A stretch of 64,000 nucleotides of DNA from Acidobacteriaceae bacterium (GCA_003165075.1 PLSM01000108.1:1-64000), one strand, 5' to 3'. Shown: positions 51,515 to 60,752, numbered from the stretch's first letter. The notes: a model not told the origin generated them from the sequence alone. A program made the numbers and translations.

Positions 51515-51797
51515 TGTAGTGGCCAGGGCCGCATAGGCCCCTGTCTTTACGAAATCGCGGCGATTGATATTCGTGTGCTTCCTCTTTCACTTGCAGTCGT
51601 CCATCGCCGGAGTCTATTCCGGATGGTCGGGCGACATGAGGCAAATTTACGCAGCACCTTCAAACTAAAGGACTTACAGATTCTAAATCGCTTAAACTTC
51701 CGATAAGACCTCTGAGAACGCACCGCCCGGTCATCGCTTCTGCAATTTTTCAGCAAAAAACCCGATATATGGATGATGTCGGGTAACTTTGCAGGAG

Positions 51798-51826
51798 TAA
51801 AAAAGAAGCCCACCGTGAAGGTGGGC
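51798..51826 (-). terminator. Intrinsic terminator for the 51847-52056 gene
   Basis: Minus strand GCCCACC-TTCAC-GGTGGGC followed by TTCTTTTTTAC. Confidence 0.75.
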
Positions 51827-51846
51827 ATTCACTGCAAATCAGTTTA

Positions 51847-52056
51847 CTACTTGTTTTGGAGCCGGGTGCCCACGCGAAACAAGACAGACTCTGGGATGCG
51901 GATGCTGGTGTAGCGGCGCTTGTGCATCGTCTCTGGGCGCTCACTCCTGAGTACCCCCGGCTCATTTTCAAACAGATCACGAATGAAGTCGTCGGACCAC
52001 CCCCACAGACGAACGACGTCAGCCGGGCTGTAATGCTTCTCTAAAAGGGTGTCCAC
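51847..52056 (-). CDS. Small DNA-binding-like (excisionase/MerR-type HTH) protein, 69 aa
   Basis: MDTLLEKHYSPADVVRLWGWSDDFIRDLFENEPGVLRSERPETMHKRRYTSIRIPESVLFRVGTRLQNK; own terminator. Confidence 0.6.
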   Translation of the reverse strand: MDTLLEKHYSPADVVRLWGWSDDFIRDLFENEPGVLRSERPETMHKRRYTSIRIPESVLFRVGTRLQNK

Positions 52057-52200
52057 GAGAGGCTCCTGCTAGCTAGTACAGCCGGGGTCGTCGTTTCGCG
52101 GGTTTTTTCAGGAATTATTTTTCACAACAATTCTGCAGGTGTCTCCGCGGGAACCGGGGTTGCCGTCTCACTTCTCCAGCGGGCGCGAATAAATAGGGCG

Positions 52201-52260
52201 CCACACCAAGGACTCACAGGGGTACCGCTTGGAGTCGGGTCAGGTGAGTCCTTGGTGTGG
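52201..52260. repeat. 17-bp perfect inverted repeat with 26-nt loop
   Basis: ccacaccaaggactcac at 52201-52217 and gtgagtccttggtgtgg at 52244-52260. Confidence 0.95.
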
Positions 52261-53404
52261 TGGTTATGCGGCTTCTTCCCCGGTAAGGCACTCGACGCCA
52301 AGCAGCAGGCGCGTGCCGAAGGAGCAGGCCGAAGAGGTTCTGAGCTTGTATCGGGACAGGTACTTCGATCTGAACGTTCGGCACTTTCATAAGAAGCTCG
52401 GTGAGGAACATCAGATCGGTTTGAGCTACACCTGGGTTAAGCAGGCGTTGCAGGCAGCCGGTCTGGTGAAGCGCAAGGCCAGGCGCGGGGTGCATCGCAA
52501 GCGGCGTGAGCGGCGTCCACTGCCGGGGATGATGCTGCACATCGACGGCAGCGAACACCGGTGGTTTCAGGATGAGCGTCGGCACGACCTGATCGTGATC
52601 CTGGACGACGCCACCAGCGAGATCTACTATGCGCAGCTGGCCGAGGAGGAAACGACCGCCACCGTGATGGTTGGGCTGCGTGCGGTGATTGAACAGAAGG
52701 GGCTGTTCTGTTCGCTCTATTCCGACCGTGAGGCTCATTTCTGGCTGACGCCGAAGAGCGGTGGCAAGGTCGATTATGAGCGTCCCACGCAGGTGGGCCG
52801 TGCCATGAAGGAACTTAGCGTGCATATGATTCCGGCCTACTCTCCGCAGGCGCGAGGCCGCTCGGAACGCAACTTCTCTACTTGGCAGGGACGGCTGCCG
52901 CAGGAGTTGCGATTGCGCGGGATCAGAACTCTGGAAGGGGCCAACAAGTTTCTCAACGAGCACTACATCGCCGAGTTCAACAGCCGCTTCACGGTGCCGG
53001 CAGCGCAGCGCGGAACGGCGTTCATATCCTGCCGGCACAGGAATCTGGAGATGATCTTCACGCAACGGTACGAGCGCACAGTTGATCGGGACAACACCGT
53101 ACGCTTCAACAACCTGGTCATGCAGCTCGAGCGTGCCCACTGGCGCCACACCTTGGCCGGATGCAAGGCGATCATCCATCAACATCTGGACACTACTTTG
53201 ACCCTCATGATCGCAGGGCATCGCATCGGACACTACAGCGCAGAAGGAAAACTCCTGACGCCGCTGACCAAAAAACAAATCAAGGCCGTGGAAAAGACGT
53301 TAAAAGGAAAAGTCCAAAAACAGACTTTCCCTCTCAACTTGCAAATCCCGCACACAACACGGGATTCGCACTTTCCCGCCGCCTCTACTACGGCTGATGA
53401 TTAA
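52229..53404 (+). pseudogene. ISNCY (IS1202-like) transposase, N-terminally truncated
   Basis: Integrase-type catalytic domain (MMLHIDGSEHRWF, LIVILDDATSEIYYAQLAEEETTATVM, PAYSPQARGRSERNFSTWQ); expected N-terminal HTH missing, homologous-looking sequence starts at about SSRRVPKEQAEEVLSLYRD. Confidence 0.72.
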
Positions 53405-53446
53405 CAATCCGGACACTTCACTCGCTACCAAAAGCGGACATTTTCA

Positions 53447-55213
53447 GGTTCTTCGTCACTTTTGGTGAACCACGATTGGTACTTTGCCTGGCGGCGTCGT
53501 CACAGTAGAAATGTGGCATGCTCTGGTGGTCTCCGGCAGAAGCCGATGAAGCACAGAACATTGTTGCCGGATGCCGGTGAAGTGGTGTTGGATCAGTTGA
53601 TGGTCGAGGGCAACTGTCGGCTCGTGATGGTGCTGCGAGCGGCGGGTGAGGCGGGTTGTTGCCCAAGTTGCCGGAACGAGTCACGGCGCATTCACAGCCG
53701 TTACAAGCGACGGCTGAAGGACCTCCCTTGGGAAGGGATTCCCGTTCAGATAGACCTGCGCGTTCGCCGGTTCTTTTGCCGCACGGAAAACTGCGGACAT
53801 CAGATATTTACTGAGCGCCTTCCGAGCACAGTGCAGCGATACGCCCGGCGTACCTGCCGATTGAGCGCGTCGCTGGAGCAGATTACTCAGGCGCTGGGCG
53901 GGTCAGCAGGATCTCGGTTGGCGCAGCAACTCGGGATATTGGCTAGCGGTTCGACACTACTCCGCCAGTTGCGCCGTAAGGTGATAGTGCGTTCCGCTCG
54001 TGCTCCTCGGGTGTTGGGCATCGATGATTGGGCATGGCGCAAGGGGCACCGATACGGCACGATTCTTTGTGACCTTGAGCGCGGCAAGGTCGTCGATCTG
54101 CTGCCGGATCGCAGCACAGAGAGTACTGCGCAATGGCTTCGAACTCATCCTGGAGCAGAGATTGTCAGCCGGGATCGAGCCAGTTTGTATGCCCAGGCGG
54201 CGACGGCAGCCGCGCCGCAGGCTGTGCAAGTTGCCGACCGTTGGCATCTTCTTCACAACTTGAGCGAGGCACTTATCGGCGCCCTCGTGCCGCACCATCG
54301 TTTGCTGGTAGAGGCCGCACAGGCGTCGGCAAGCAAGACAGAGGCGCCTGTTACTCTGCCGGTCCTCCAAGCTGTCGTGACGAAGCCAGCCTCTCGATAC
54401 CATAAGAAGCAGGAACACAATCGTGAACGTCGTCTCGCAACCTATCAAGCAGTGATGGAGCAAATCTCGAAAGGCGTCACCCAGCACGACGCTGCCAAGA
54501 GCTGCGGGCTCGGCATACGGACGATTCGCCGCTGGATACGTGCTCGTGGATTTCCGGAACGAAAAGTTGGCGAGCGCAAATCTACAGTAGACGCATACAG
54601 TGAGTACCTGGAACAGCGCTGGAATGAGGGGTGCCACAATGCCACCCAACTCTGGCACGAGCTAAGTGCGAGAGGTTTCTCCGGCCAATCCCCAATCGTC
54701 CGTACCTGGGTTCGGAGGCGCTATGGTCCTCGAAAGTGCCGCACCGGACAACGACCTTCTTTCCACTCCCCGCAGCGGATATCTCAACGACAAACAGCAT
54801 GGACGTTGTTGAAGGAACCAGAGAATGCTCGGAGCTATCTCGAAGAATTATGCCGCAGATCACCGGAGATCGCGACCTGCGCTTCGGTGGCGCGGGAGTT
54901 CGTTCGCATCATTCGCGAGCGGGATGCAGTTGGTTGGAAGAAGTGGAAACAAGACGCAAAGACGAGCATGTTAGCCAGCTTCGCAAAGCACCTCTGCCAC
55001 GACGAGGCTGCGCTCATGGCCGCCCTTCATTATCCATGGAGCAACGGACCAGTCGAAGGACACGTTCACCGCCTGAAGCTAATCAAACGCTCGATGTATG
55101 GCCGCGCCAAATTCGATCTGCTTCGACTCCGCGTCGTAAATGTCGAATGAAATCCTCACCCTTCAAACAGACGCGAACAGCTGAGATCCCTTCACCAAAA
55201 GTGACGAAGAACC
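53447..55213 (+). mobile_element. Intact ISL3-family insertion sequence
   Basis: 23-bp perfect terminal IRs (53447-53469 ggttcttcgtcacttttggtgaa; 55191-55213 ttcaccaaaagtgacgaagaacc) and 8-bp direct repeat CATTTTCA at 53439-53446 and 55214-55221. Confidence 0.95.
53546..55150 (+). CDS. ISL3-family transposase
   Basis: CPSCRNESRRIHSRYKRRLKDLPWEGIPVQIDLRVRRFFCRTENCGHQIFTERLP zinc finger; RAPRVLGIDDWAWRKGHRYGTILCDLERGKVVDLLPDRS DDE core. Confidence 0.93.
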   Translation: MKHRTLLPDAGEVVLDQLMVEGNCRLVMVLRAAGEAGCCPSCRNESRRIHSRYKRRLKDLPWEGIPVQIDLRVRRFFCRTENCGHQIFTERLPSTVQRYARRTCRLSASLEQITQALGGSAGSRLAQQLGILASGSTLLRQLRRKVIVRSARAPRVLGIDDWAWRKGHRYGTILCDLERGKVVDLLPDRSTESTAQWLRTHPGAEIVSRDRASLYAQAATAAAPQAVQVADRWHLLHNLSEALIGALVPHHRLLVEAAQASASKTEAPVTLPVLQAVVTKPASRYHKKQEHNRERRLATYQAVMEQISKGVTQHDAAKSCGLGIRTIRRWIRARGFPERKVGERKSTVDAYSEYLEQRWNEGCHNATQLWHELSARGFSGQSPIVRTWVRRRYGPRKCRTGQRPSFHSPQRISQRQTAWTLLKEPENARSYLEELCRRSPEIATCASVAREFVRIIRERDAVGWKKWKQDAKTSMLASFAKHLCHDEAALMAALHYPWSNGPVEGHVHRLKLIKRSMYGRAKFDLLRLRVVNVE

Positions 55214-55398
55214 CATTTTCACTTGCTAACGACACTGACGAATAGGCGGTAACTCGCCGAGAACCCGCCTTAAGGCTAGATGAGTGCTATGGCGATTTGC
55301 ACTAAGCCGCTAGCGCGGCAGGGTATGCTTCTGTGGCATTCGGTAACCGGAAATCCCTGCACGCGGAGCGCTGTCGATACGGCACTAGAGATTTTGCA

Positions 55399-56661
55399 TC
55401 AACCGAGAATCCTAGCGACAGGAGCGCTTTTCGATATCGATTCCAGGCGGTTTCCGGAAGGCTGCTGGCTGATCCGGTCCCATGTGCGGCGTGGCAGCCC
55501 ACCCTTCGCCAGAAAAAGGCGAAGGATGCGGCGCGCTTTTATGGCCGGGCCAAGGGTGGGGCATCCGGCTTGCGTTTGGGGCATTACCCCGCGCCCGCCG
55601 GCAGTGTAAGCAGAGCACCCCGAAGCGGAATAACAAGTGGCGTGGTTGGGCTCTCTAGCGGCTGCCACCCGGAACCGCCCCAGGAATTGATTGAACTGCT
55701 TGCTATCCGCCCCGTCAAAAAGTAAAGGCGGCTCTCGGCGCGGCTTCTGGGCATTTCGCAGGACAAACTCGAGGCCGACGCCGTCGTCACCCCAGCGGAC
55801 GGCTCTCGCTTGCACTGTGATCGAGAGCCCGGCGGGCTGTTCCACCACGCTGTTTGTCGTTGTGATTGTCATCCGAACCACGGTGCCCGGGTACCAACGT
55901 TCCTCAGTCACCACGTACAATCCGGTCGCACTGATATCCCGAATGCCGTGCGCCTGCGGAACGCCACCGGTCCAGAAATAGACAGCAAGAGCGGGTGCCG
56001 GCACCCGCGGAGATTTCCTCGGATCCGGGAGCAACCAGCGCTCCAACCAACTCTCCGGCGGCCTATAGTTCTTCTTAGGTTCGACAAGGACCATCTCATG
56101 TGTCTCGTGAGATTCGGGGCGCTGCTCCGTGGAAGTATCCTCCGCTTGCAGCAAGCCGGAACCGCCGCTTTGCAGCAGACCGGGACCGGGGCTCCAGGAT
56201 GGCTCTTGCCTGACGAGAACGGGATTTTGGGCGGCTCTGGGCACGGCGCCGGCAATACCACTTGCACTGGAGAACTGCTCCAGGCGCCACGTCATCTCCT
56301 CGACAAGGCAGAGCATTAACTGATCGCCAGGTTGAGTCTGGGACGAGTAGATCGAGTGGATTGGCAGTGCCAGGACACTTGCGGGCGGCGGACTGCAGGG
56401 GAAGGCACGGATGGTGGGGAAAAACTCGGCTACGTCCTTGACTCGGCAATCCTCGTCCAGGTAAACCAGATCGAGCGGGGCACCCACACTCGTGGCAGGG
56501 ATTTCTCTAAAGGGCACCATCCAGAGGCCCGCGCCAGAGTTGGGCGTGAGCACCGGTATCCAATGGTCGAGGCTCGCGCACGAAAAGTCGCCGGCAACGA
56601 CGTCTAAGCCGAGAAAGCATCCCCTGGTCTGGTTGTATGCGCAATGTCGCCGTGGTTCCAT
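55399..56661 (-). CDS. PilZ-domain protein with an N-terminal DUF192-like region
   Basis: RKSPRVPAPALAVYFWTGGVPQAHGIRDISATGLYVVTEERWYPGTVVRMTI (PilZ); N-terminal GLWMVPFREIPATSVGAPLDLVYLDEDCRV resembles DUF192. Confidence 0.72.
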   Translation of the reverse strand: MEPRRHCAYNQTRGCFLGLDVVAGDFSCASLDHWIPVLTPNSGAGLWMVPFREIPATSVGAPLDLVYLDEDCRVKDVAEFFPTIRAFPCSPPPASVLALPIHSIYSSQTQPGDQLMLCLVEEMTWRLEQFSSASGIAGAVPRAAQNPVLVRQEPSWSPGPGLLQSGGSGLLQAEDTSTEQRPESHETHEMVLVEPKKNYRPPESWLERWLLPDPRKSPRVPAPALAVYFWTGGVPQAHGIRDISATGLYVVTEERWYPGTVVRMTITTTNSVVEQPAGLSITVQARAVRWGDDGVGLEFVLRNAQKPRREPPLLFDGADSKQFNQFLGRFRVAAAREPNHATCYSASGCSAYTAGGRGVMPQTQAGCPTLGPAIKARRILRLFLAKGGLPRRTWDRISQQPSGNRLESISKSAPVARILG

Positions 56662-56692
56662 ACTGTCTTCCTCCAATTTAATGGGACAAATC

Positions 56693-59020
56693 CTACGCGT
56701 TAAGTCTCCCTCGACGCGAAATTCTACTAGTTAAGAGGTTCGTGACAGCAGTTGATGGCGGAGCCCACTCCCCGGATGCCTTTCCGGGTATTCCCATGAA
56801 AGTTAGAGAGTTGTGGCGCTCAAAAAACCTGGCTAACTGCTCGGCAGGGACTGGCCGGGAGAAATAATACCCCTGCACCTCGTCACAATCGTGCGCCTTC
56901 AGATATGCCAGATCTTCAGCCGTCTCAACGCCCTCGCCAATGACGCGCAGGTTAAGGCTTCGGCCCATGTTGATAATTGCGTTCACAATGCTCGCCGCGC
57001 CGGGGTTGGTATTGATCCCACGAATGAACGACTGGTCGATTTTGAGAGTATCGAGCGGCAATTTTTGAAGATAGCTCAGGCTGGAGTAGCCCATGCCGAA
57101 GTCATCGATCGACACCCGCACCCCTCTATTCCTCAGAATTTGGAGGACAGATGCTGCGAACTCGGCATGTTTCATAAGAACAGTCTCGGTCACTTCCAGC
57201 TCGAGATGACTCGGATCCAGGCTGGTTTCACTGAGGGTCGCAAACAAGTCTTGCAGAAACTTCTCGTTCTGAAACTGGACCGCCGAGACATTGACGGCCA
57301 CGGCCGGCACAGGCAACCCCGCATCCAACCACGCCCGCTCTTGCGTGCATGCCTCACGCAGGACCCAGGCGCCGATGGGCAGAATCAGGCCGGAGTCTTC
57401 CGCTACCGGAATGAACTGCAACGGAGGGATCAACCCTCGGGTGGAAGACCTCCAGCGGATCAGCGCTTCCGCTCCGGTAATCGCTCCAGTCTTCAAATTG
57501 ATTTTCGGCTGGTAGTGCAGCGCGAATTCATTTCGTTTCAAGGCGTCCCGCAGGTCCTCTTCGATGGATTGCCTCTCCACGGCCCGGAGGTTCATCTCCG
57601 GTCTGAAAAACTTATAGCTCCCGCGCTTGGTTTCCTTAGCCTGGTACATTGCGGTATCCGCGTTCCTGATGAGCGTCTCCGCATCCAGACCGTCGTCGGG
57701 ATAGACGCTCACGCCAATGCTTGCGGTAACGTGAAGAATGTGGTGGCCGATGGAGTGAGTCTCCGCCAGCGCCGCTAACAGTCTATTCGCCACAATGACA
57801 GCATCTTTCGGGGGTACCGTTTCTTGAAGCAGTATGATGAATTCATCGCCTCCCTGGCGGCTTATCGTATCCGGGGCGCGTACACAAGCTCCTAGGCGTT
57901 TTGCGATGGATTGAAGGAGTTTGTCGCCGACCGGATGTCCCAGGGAATCGTTGATGTATTTGAAGCCATCCAGATCCAGGAACATCACCACAACTTGGTG
58001 CAGGTGACGGTGCGCTAACGCAATCGCCTGGCCAAGCCGGTCGTTTAAAAGCAATCGGTTGGGCAAACCAGTGAGAGTGTCGTGCTGGGCCGAATGGGCT
58101 ATCTGCCTCATCAACTGCGCCAGATGCTTTTCCGCATCCTTGCGCACGCTGATATTGCGGATTGCCGCTGTCACGAGGACTCCCTCGGGGCTTTCCAGCG
58201 GGCTCAGCATGATTTCGATTGGAAACCGAGTTCCATTCTTCCGCAGCCCGTAGAGCTCAATCCCCGTGCCGATCTGTTGCGCCAGCGCTTCAGCCGCGGT
58301 CCGGGTTCCGTCGGCGATCAGCCGCTCCGCGAAGCCCTCCGGAATGAGTTTCGTCATCTTCTGGCCTAAAAGTTCATCCCGGTGGTATCCGAACTGTTTG
58401 TCTGCCTGAGCATTCAGCAGGACAATCTCCCCGCTCTCGTTCACTACCACCATTCCATCCGGAGCCGCCTCCAGCAGCCCCCGATACTGGCTCTCCACCT
58501 GGCCCAGATGCTTTTCTGCATCCTTGCGCACGCTGATATTGCGGATTGCTGCTGTCACGAGGATTCCCTCGGAGCTTTGCAGCGGGCTCAGCATGATTTC
58601 GATTGGAAACCGTGTTCCATTCTTCCGCAGCCCGTAGAGCTCAATCCCCGTGCCGATCTGTTGCGCCAGCGCTTCAGCCGCGGTCCGGGTTCCGTCGGCG
58701 ATCAGCCGCTCCGCGAAGCCCTCCGGAATGAGTTTCGTCATCTTCTGGCCTAAAAGTTCATCCCGGTCGTATCCGAACTGATTCTCTGCCTGAGCATTCA
58801 GCAGGACGATCTCCCCGCTCTCGTTCACTACCACCATTCCATCCGGAGCCGCCTCAAGCAGCCCCCGGTACCGGGCCTCGACCTGGAGATCCTTTTTCGC
58901 ATCCTCGACAACGCAGATAGCGCACATCGCCGCCATTGCCTGGGTCTGGACTTGCTGCTGTTGTTCTGGAGTTGCTTCGGGAAGGCCGCTGAACTTGATC
59001 TGACTCTCAGAGGGCATCAT
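56693..59020 (-). CDS. PAS-PAS-GGDEF-EAL protein
   Basis: Two PAS units; GGDEF-type core SRQGGDEFIILL; EAL-type EALIRWRS, DDFGMGYSSLSYLQKLPLDTLKIDQSFI. Confidence 0.95.
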   Translation of the reverse strand: MMPSESQIKFSGLPEATPEQQQQVQTQAMAAMCAICVVEDAKKDLQVEARYRGLLEAAPDGMVVVNESGEIVLLNAQAENQFGYDRDELLGQKMTKLIPEGFAERLIADGTRTAAEALAQQIGTGIELYGLRKNGTRFPIEIMLSPLQSSEGILVTAAIRNISVRKDAEKHLGQVESQYRGLLEAAPDGMVVVNESGEIVLLNAQADKQFGYHRDELLGQKMTKLIPEGFAERLIADGTRTAAEALAQQIGTGIELYGLRKNGTRFPIEIMLSPLESPEGVLVTAAIRNISVRKDAEKHLAQLMRQIAHSAQHDTLTGLPNRLLLNDRLGQAIALAHRHLHQVVVMFLDLDGFKYINDSLGHPVGDKLLQSIAKRLGACVRAPDTISRQGGDEFIILLQETVPPKDAVIVANRLLAALAETHSIGHHILHVTASIGVSVYPDDGLDAETLIRNADTAMYQAKETKRGSYKFFRPEMNLRAVERQSIEEDLRDALKRNEFALHYQPKINLKTGAITGAEALIRWRSSTRGLIPPLQFIPVAEDSGLILPIGAWVLREACTQERAWLDAGLPVPAVAVNVSAVQFQNEKFLQDLFATLSETSLDPSHLELEVTETVLMKHAEFAASVLQILRNRGVRVSIDDFGMGYSSLSYLQKLPLDTLKIDQSFIRGINTNPGAASIVNAIINMGRSLNLRVIGEGVETAEDLAYLKAHDCDEVQGYYFSRPVPAEQLARFFERHNSLTFMGIPGKASGEWAPPSTAVTNLLTSRISRRGRLNA
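58121..58871 (-). repeat. 384-bp in-frame direct repeat encoding two near-identical PAS domains
   Basis: cagatgcttttc.gcatccttgcgcacgctgatattgcggattgc at 58121 and 58505; spacing 384 bp = 128 aa. Confidence 0.9.
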
Positions 59021-59271
59021 TATTCTTCCATTTCTAGAGATAGGGCGCGATGATCTGCGACCGTGAAGGTTGTGGGGGTGAGCGAGGCTGCTCTCATCGC
59101 CATGCTGAAGGTCGCGGTGACGGTCGTGTTGGTAAGAACATTGGCAGCGCCCTGAGCGGGGGTTACGGACACCACACCTGGGATGGTTACTGTCTCTTGA
59201 CCGCATCCGACGATGAAAAATACCAATAGAGCCGCCAGTAAGCACGTAATACCAGACTTATAACTGCGCAT
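59020..59271 (-). pseudogene. Truncated Ig-like (Big_5-type) lipoprotein fragment
   Basis: MRSYKSGITCLLAALLVFFIVGCGQ lipobox and VSVTPAQGAANVLTNTTVTATFSMAMRAASLTPTTFTV, then stop soon after; stop overlaps the GGDEF gene ATG (TAATG). Confidence 0.6.
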
Positions 59272-59649
59272 TTGTACCCTCTCATTTATTTCCGGTGACA
59301 CGGTGTCCAAAGCTCATCGCCCTGTCGGCCCGACGTAGAATGCCTACACTACGCAATCAAATATGAATTGCAGCAGATTGACAGCTCTGTGCGATATTGC
59401 TCATTCGACAAACTTTAGTAATGGCATTTTTTTTTAGAGTCCGAGCAAATTGAACAGCTATTACTATTGTGTTATAAAATAGATTCCTTTATCTCTAGGT
59501 GTGTGTCGGGCATAGCGCTTTGCCAAGGCCGATACAGCAGTTTGCGGGGCTGGTGTTCGACCTGGGGCGGGCAGCCAGTCATCCCGTTGGTAGCTTATAG
59601 CGAGCTTTCTGTGCCGTTTCGGGTAAAAACGCTCCCTTTCCTCGCCGTT

Positions 59650-59862
59650 TTATGCGATTTCCAGAACCCAACCGGCCCGGAACAGCTTCAGCAGGTTGCT
59701 GGCCGCACACACCAGTCTCCACTCGCAGCCTACATTCTGTTTGCCACGCAGGCTGAAGCGGCGAAAACCACGCTGTTCCTTGATCTGTCTCCGAGTAGAG
59801 GAGTCCCCGACATGCTGTAGGTGTTCTTTGTCTGTGTCCGCCGTTTCCCGCTTCGTGCCCGT
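59650..59862 (-). pseudogene. 3' fragment of an IS1182-like transposase
   Basis: Minus-strand frame ending TAA 59650-59652: KRETADTDKEHLQHVGDSSTRRQIKEQRGFRRFSLRGKQNVGCEWRLVCAASNLLKLFRAGWVLEIA*. Confidence 0.68.
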
Positions 59863-59901
59863 CTAAGTTCACCATGGCGCACCGAATTCTCCCCCCTCAC
59901 G

Positions 59902-59934
59902 GACCCCGCCGTGCAGATTTCCCGCAGCGGGTTC
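59902..59934 (-). ncRNA. Group II intron domain V (outer intron)
   Basis: Minus strand GAACCCGCTGCGGGAAATCTGCACGGCGGGGTC, followed by GGGGGGAG that could begin D6. Confidence 0.75.
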
Positions 59935-59935
59935 T

Positions 59936-60649
59936 TCAGGCGTAACTCCCCGCTCCCACCCAGGCGTGTGTGATCCGAGGTAACAACAGTGGATGCTGCC
60001 GCAGGATAACGCTATATCTGTCCCACGTCAGCGGTTGCCCGCGTGTTCGACGACTCAGCCACTCGCGCCAGATACGACATACGCGTCGATAGAACTGCCG
60101 AATGCTGTGGTAGTTCGTCGGGCGTCCATAATACTGGTAGTGGCCACGGAGTTTGGCGTTCAGGGTTTTCTGTTGTTCGTCCACAGGTTTATGCCGGTAT
60201 TGTTTGCTCCAGTCGGCGATGGCCTTCAGCCCTCTGCGAAGCCGTTTGGCCAAGGTCTTAACATGCACTGTAAACTTACCCTTCCGGCTGCGGGCGCAAA
60301 GGTGCTTGAAGCCCAGGAAGTCGAAGGTCTCGGGCTTCTTCCCCTGTTTCCTCGCGTTCCTTGCTGCATGGCGCCCGAATTCAATCAGCCGCGTCTTCTC
60401 CGGGTGCAAGGTCAGACCGAACTTCTCAAATCGCTTCGGTAAGACCCTCAGCACCTTTTCTGCGTCCTCCTTGTGCTGAAAGCACAGGATGGCATCATCA
60501 GCAAAACGAATCTCGTAGGCTTCCCCTATCAAACGGGGCTTCACCACTTCCTCGAACCACACATCGAGTGGGATGGTAGAGACGAGTCTTGACGGCTGTA
60601 GCCCGTGCGGAGCCTCACACCAACTGGCGCTTTCGCGCTGGCGCCTCAC
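59936..60649 (-). pseudogene. 3' part of a group II intron reverse transcriptase/maturase (outer intron), interrupted by the inner intron
   Basis: LDVWFEEVVKPRLIGEAYEIRFADDAILCFQHKEDAEKVLRVLPKRFEKFGLTLHPEKTRLIEFG...FDFLGFKH...LRGHYQYYGRPTNYHSIRQFYRRV. Confidence 0.85.
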
Positions 60650-60687
60650 CGAGTAGGCATGGCCACTTGATCTCGTCTCCCCAAGCA

Positions 60688-60720
60688 GAACCCGGCGTGC
60701 AGATTTCCCGCACCGGGCTC
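60688..60720 (-). ncRNA. Group II intron domain V (inner intron)
   Basis: Minus strand GAGCCCGGTGCGGGAAATCTGCACGCCGGGTTC. Confidence 0.85.
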
Positions 60721-60752
60721 CCCAGATGACATTGGCTAAAGTAAGGTATCGG

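Noticed and set aside
59467-59820. 117-aa plus-strand ORF and 98-aa ORF 59579-59875
   Set aside because: Wrong-strand or wrong-frame readings of the IS1182-like transposase fragment.
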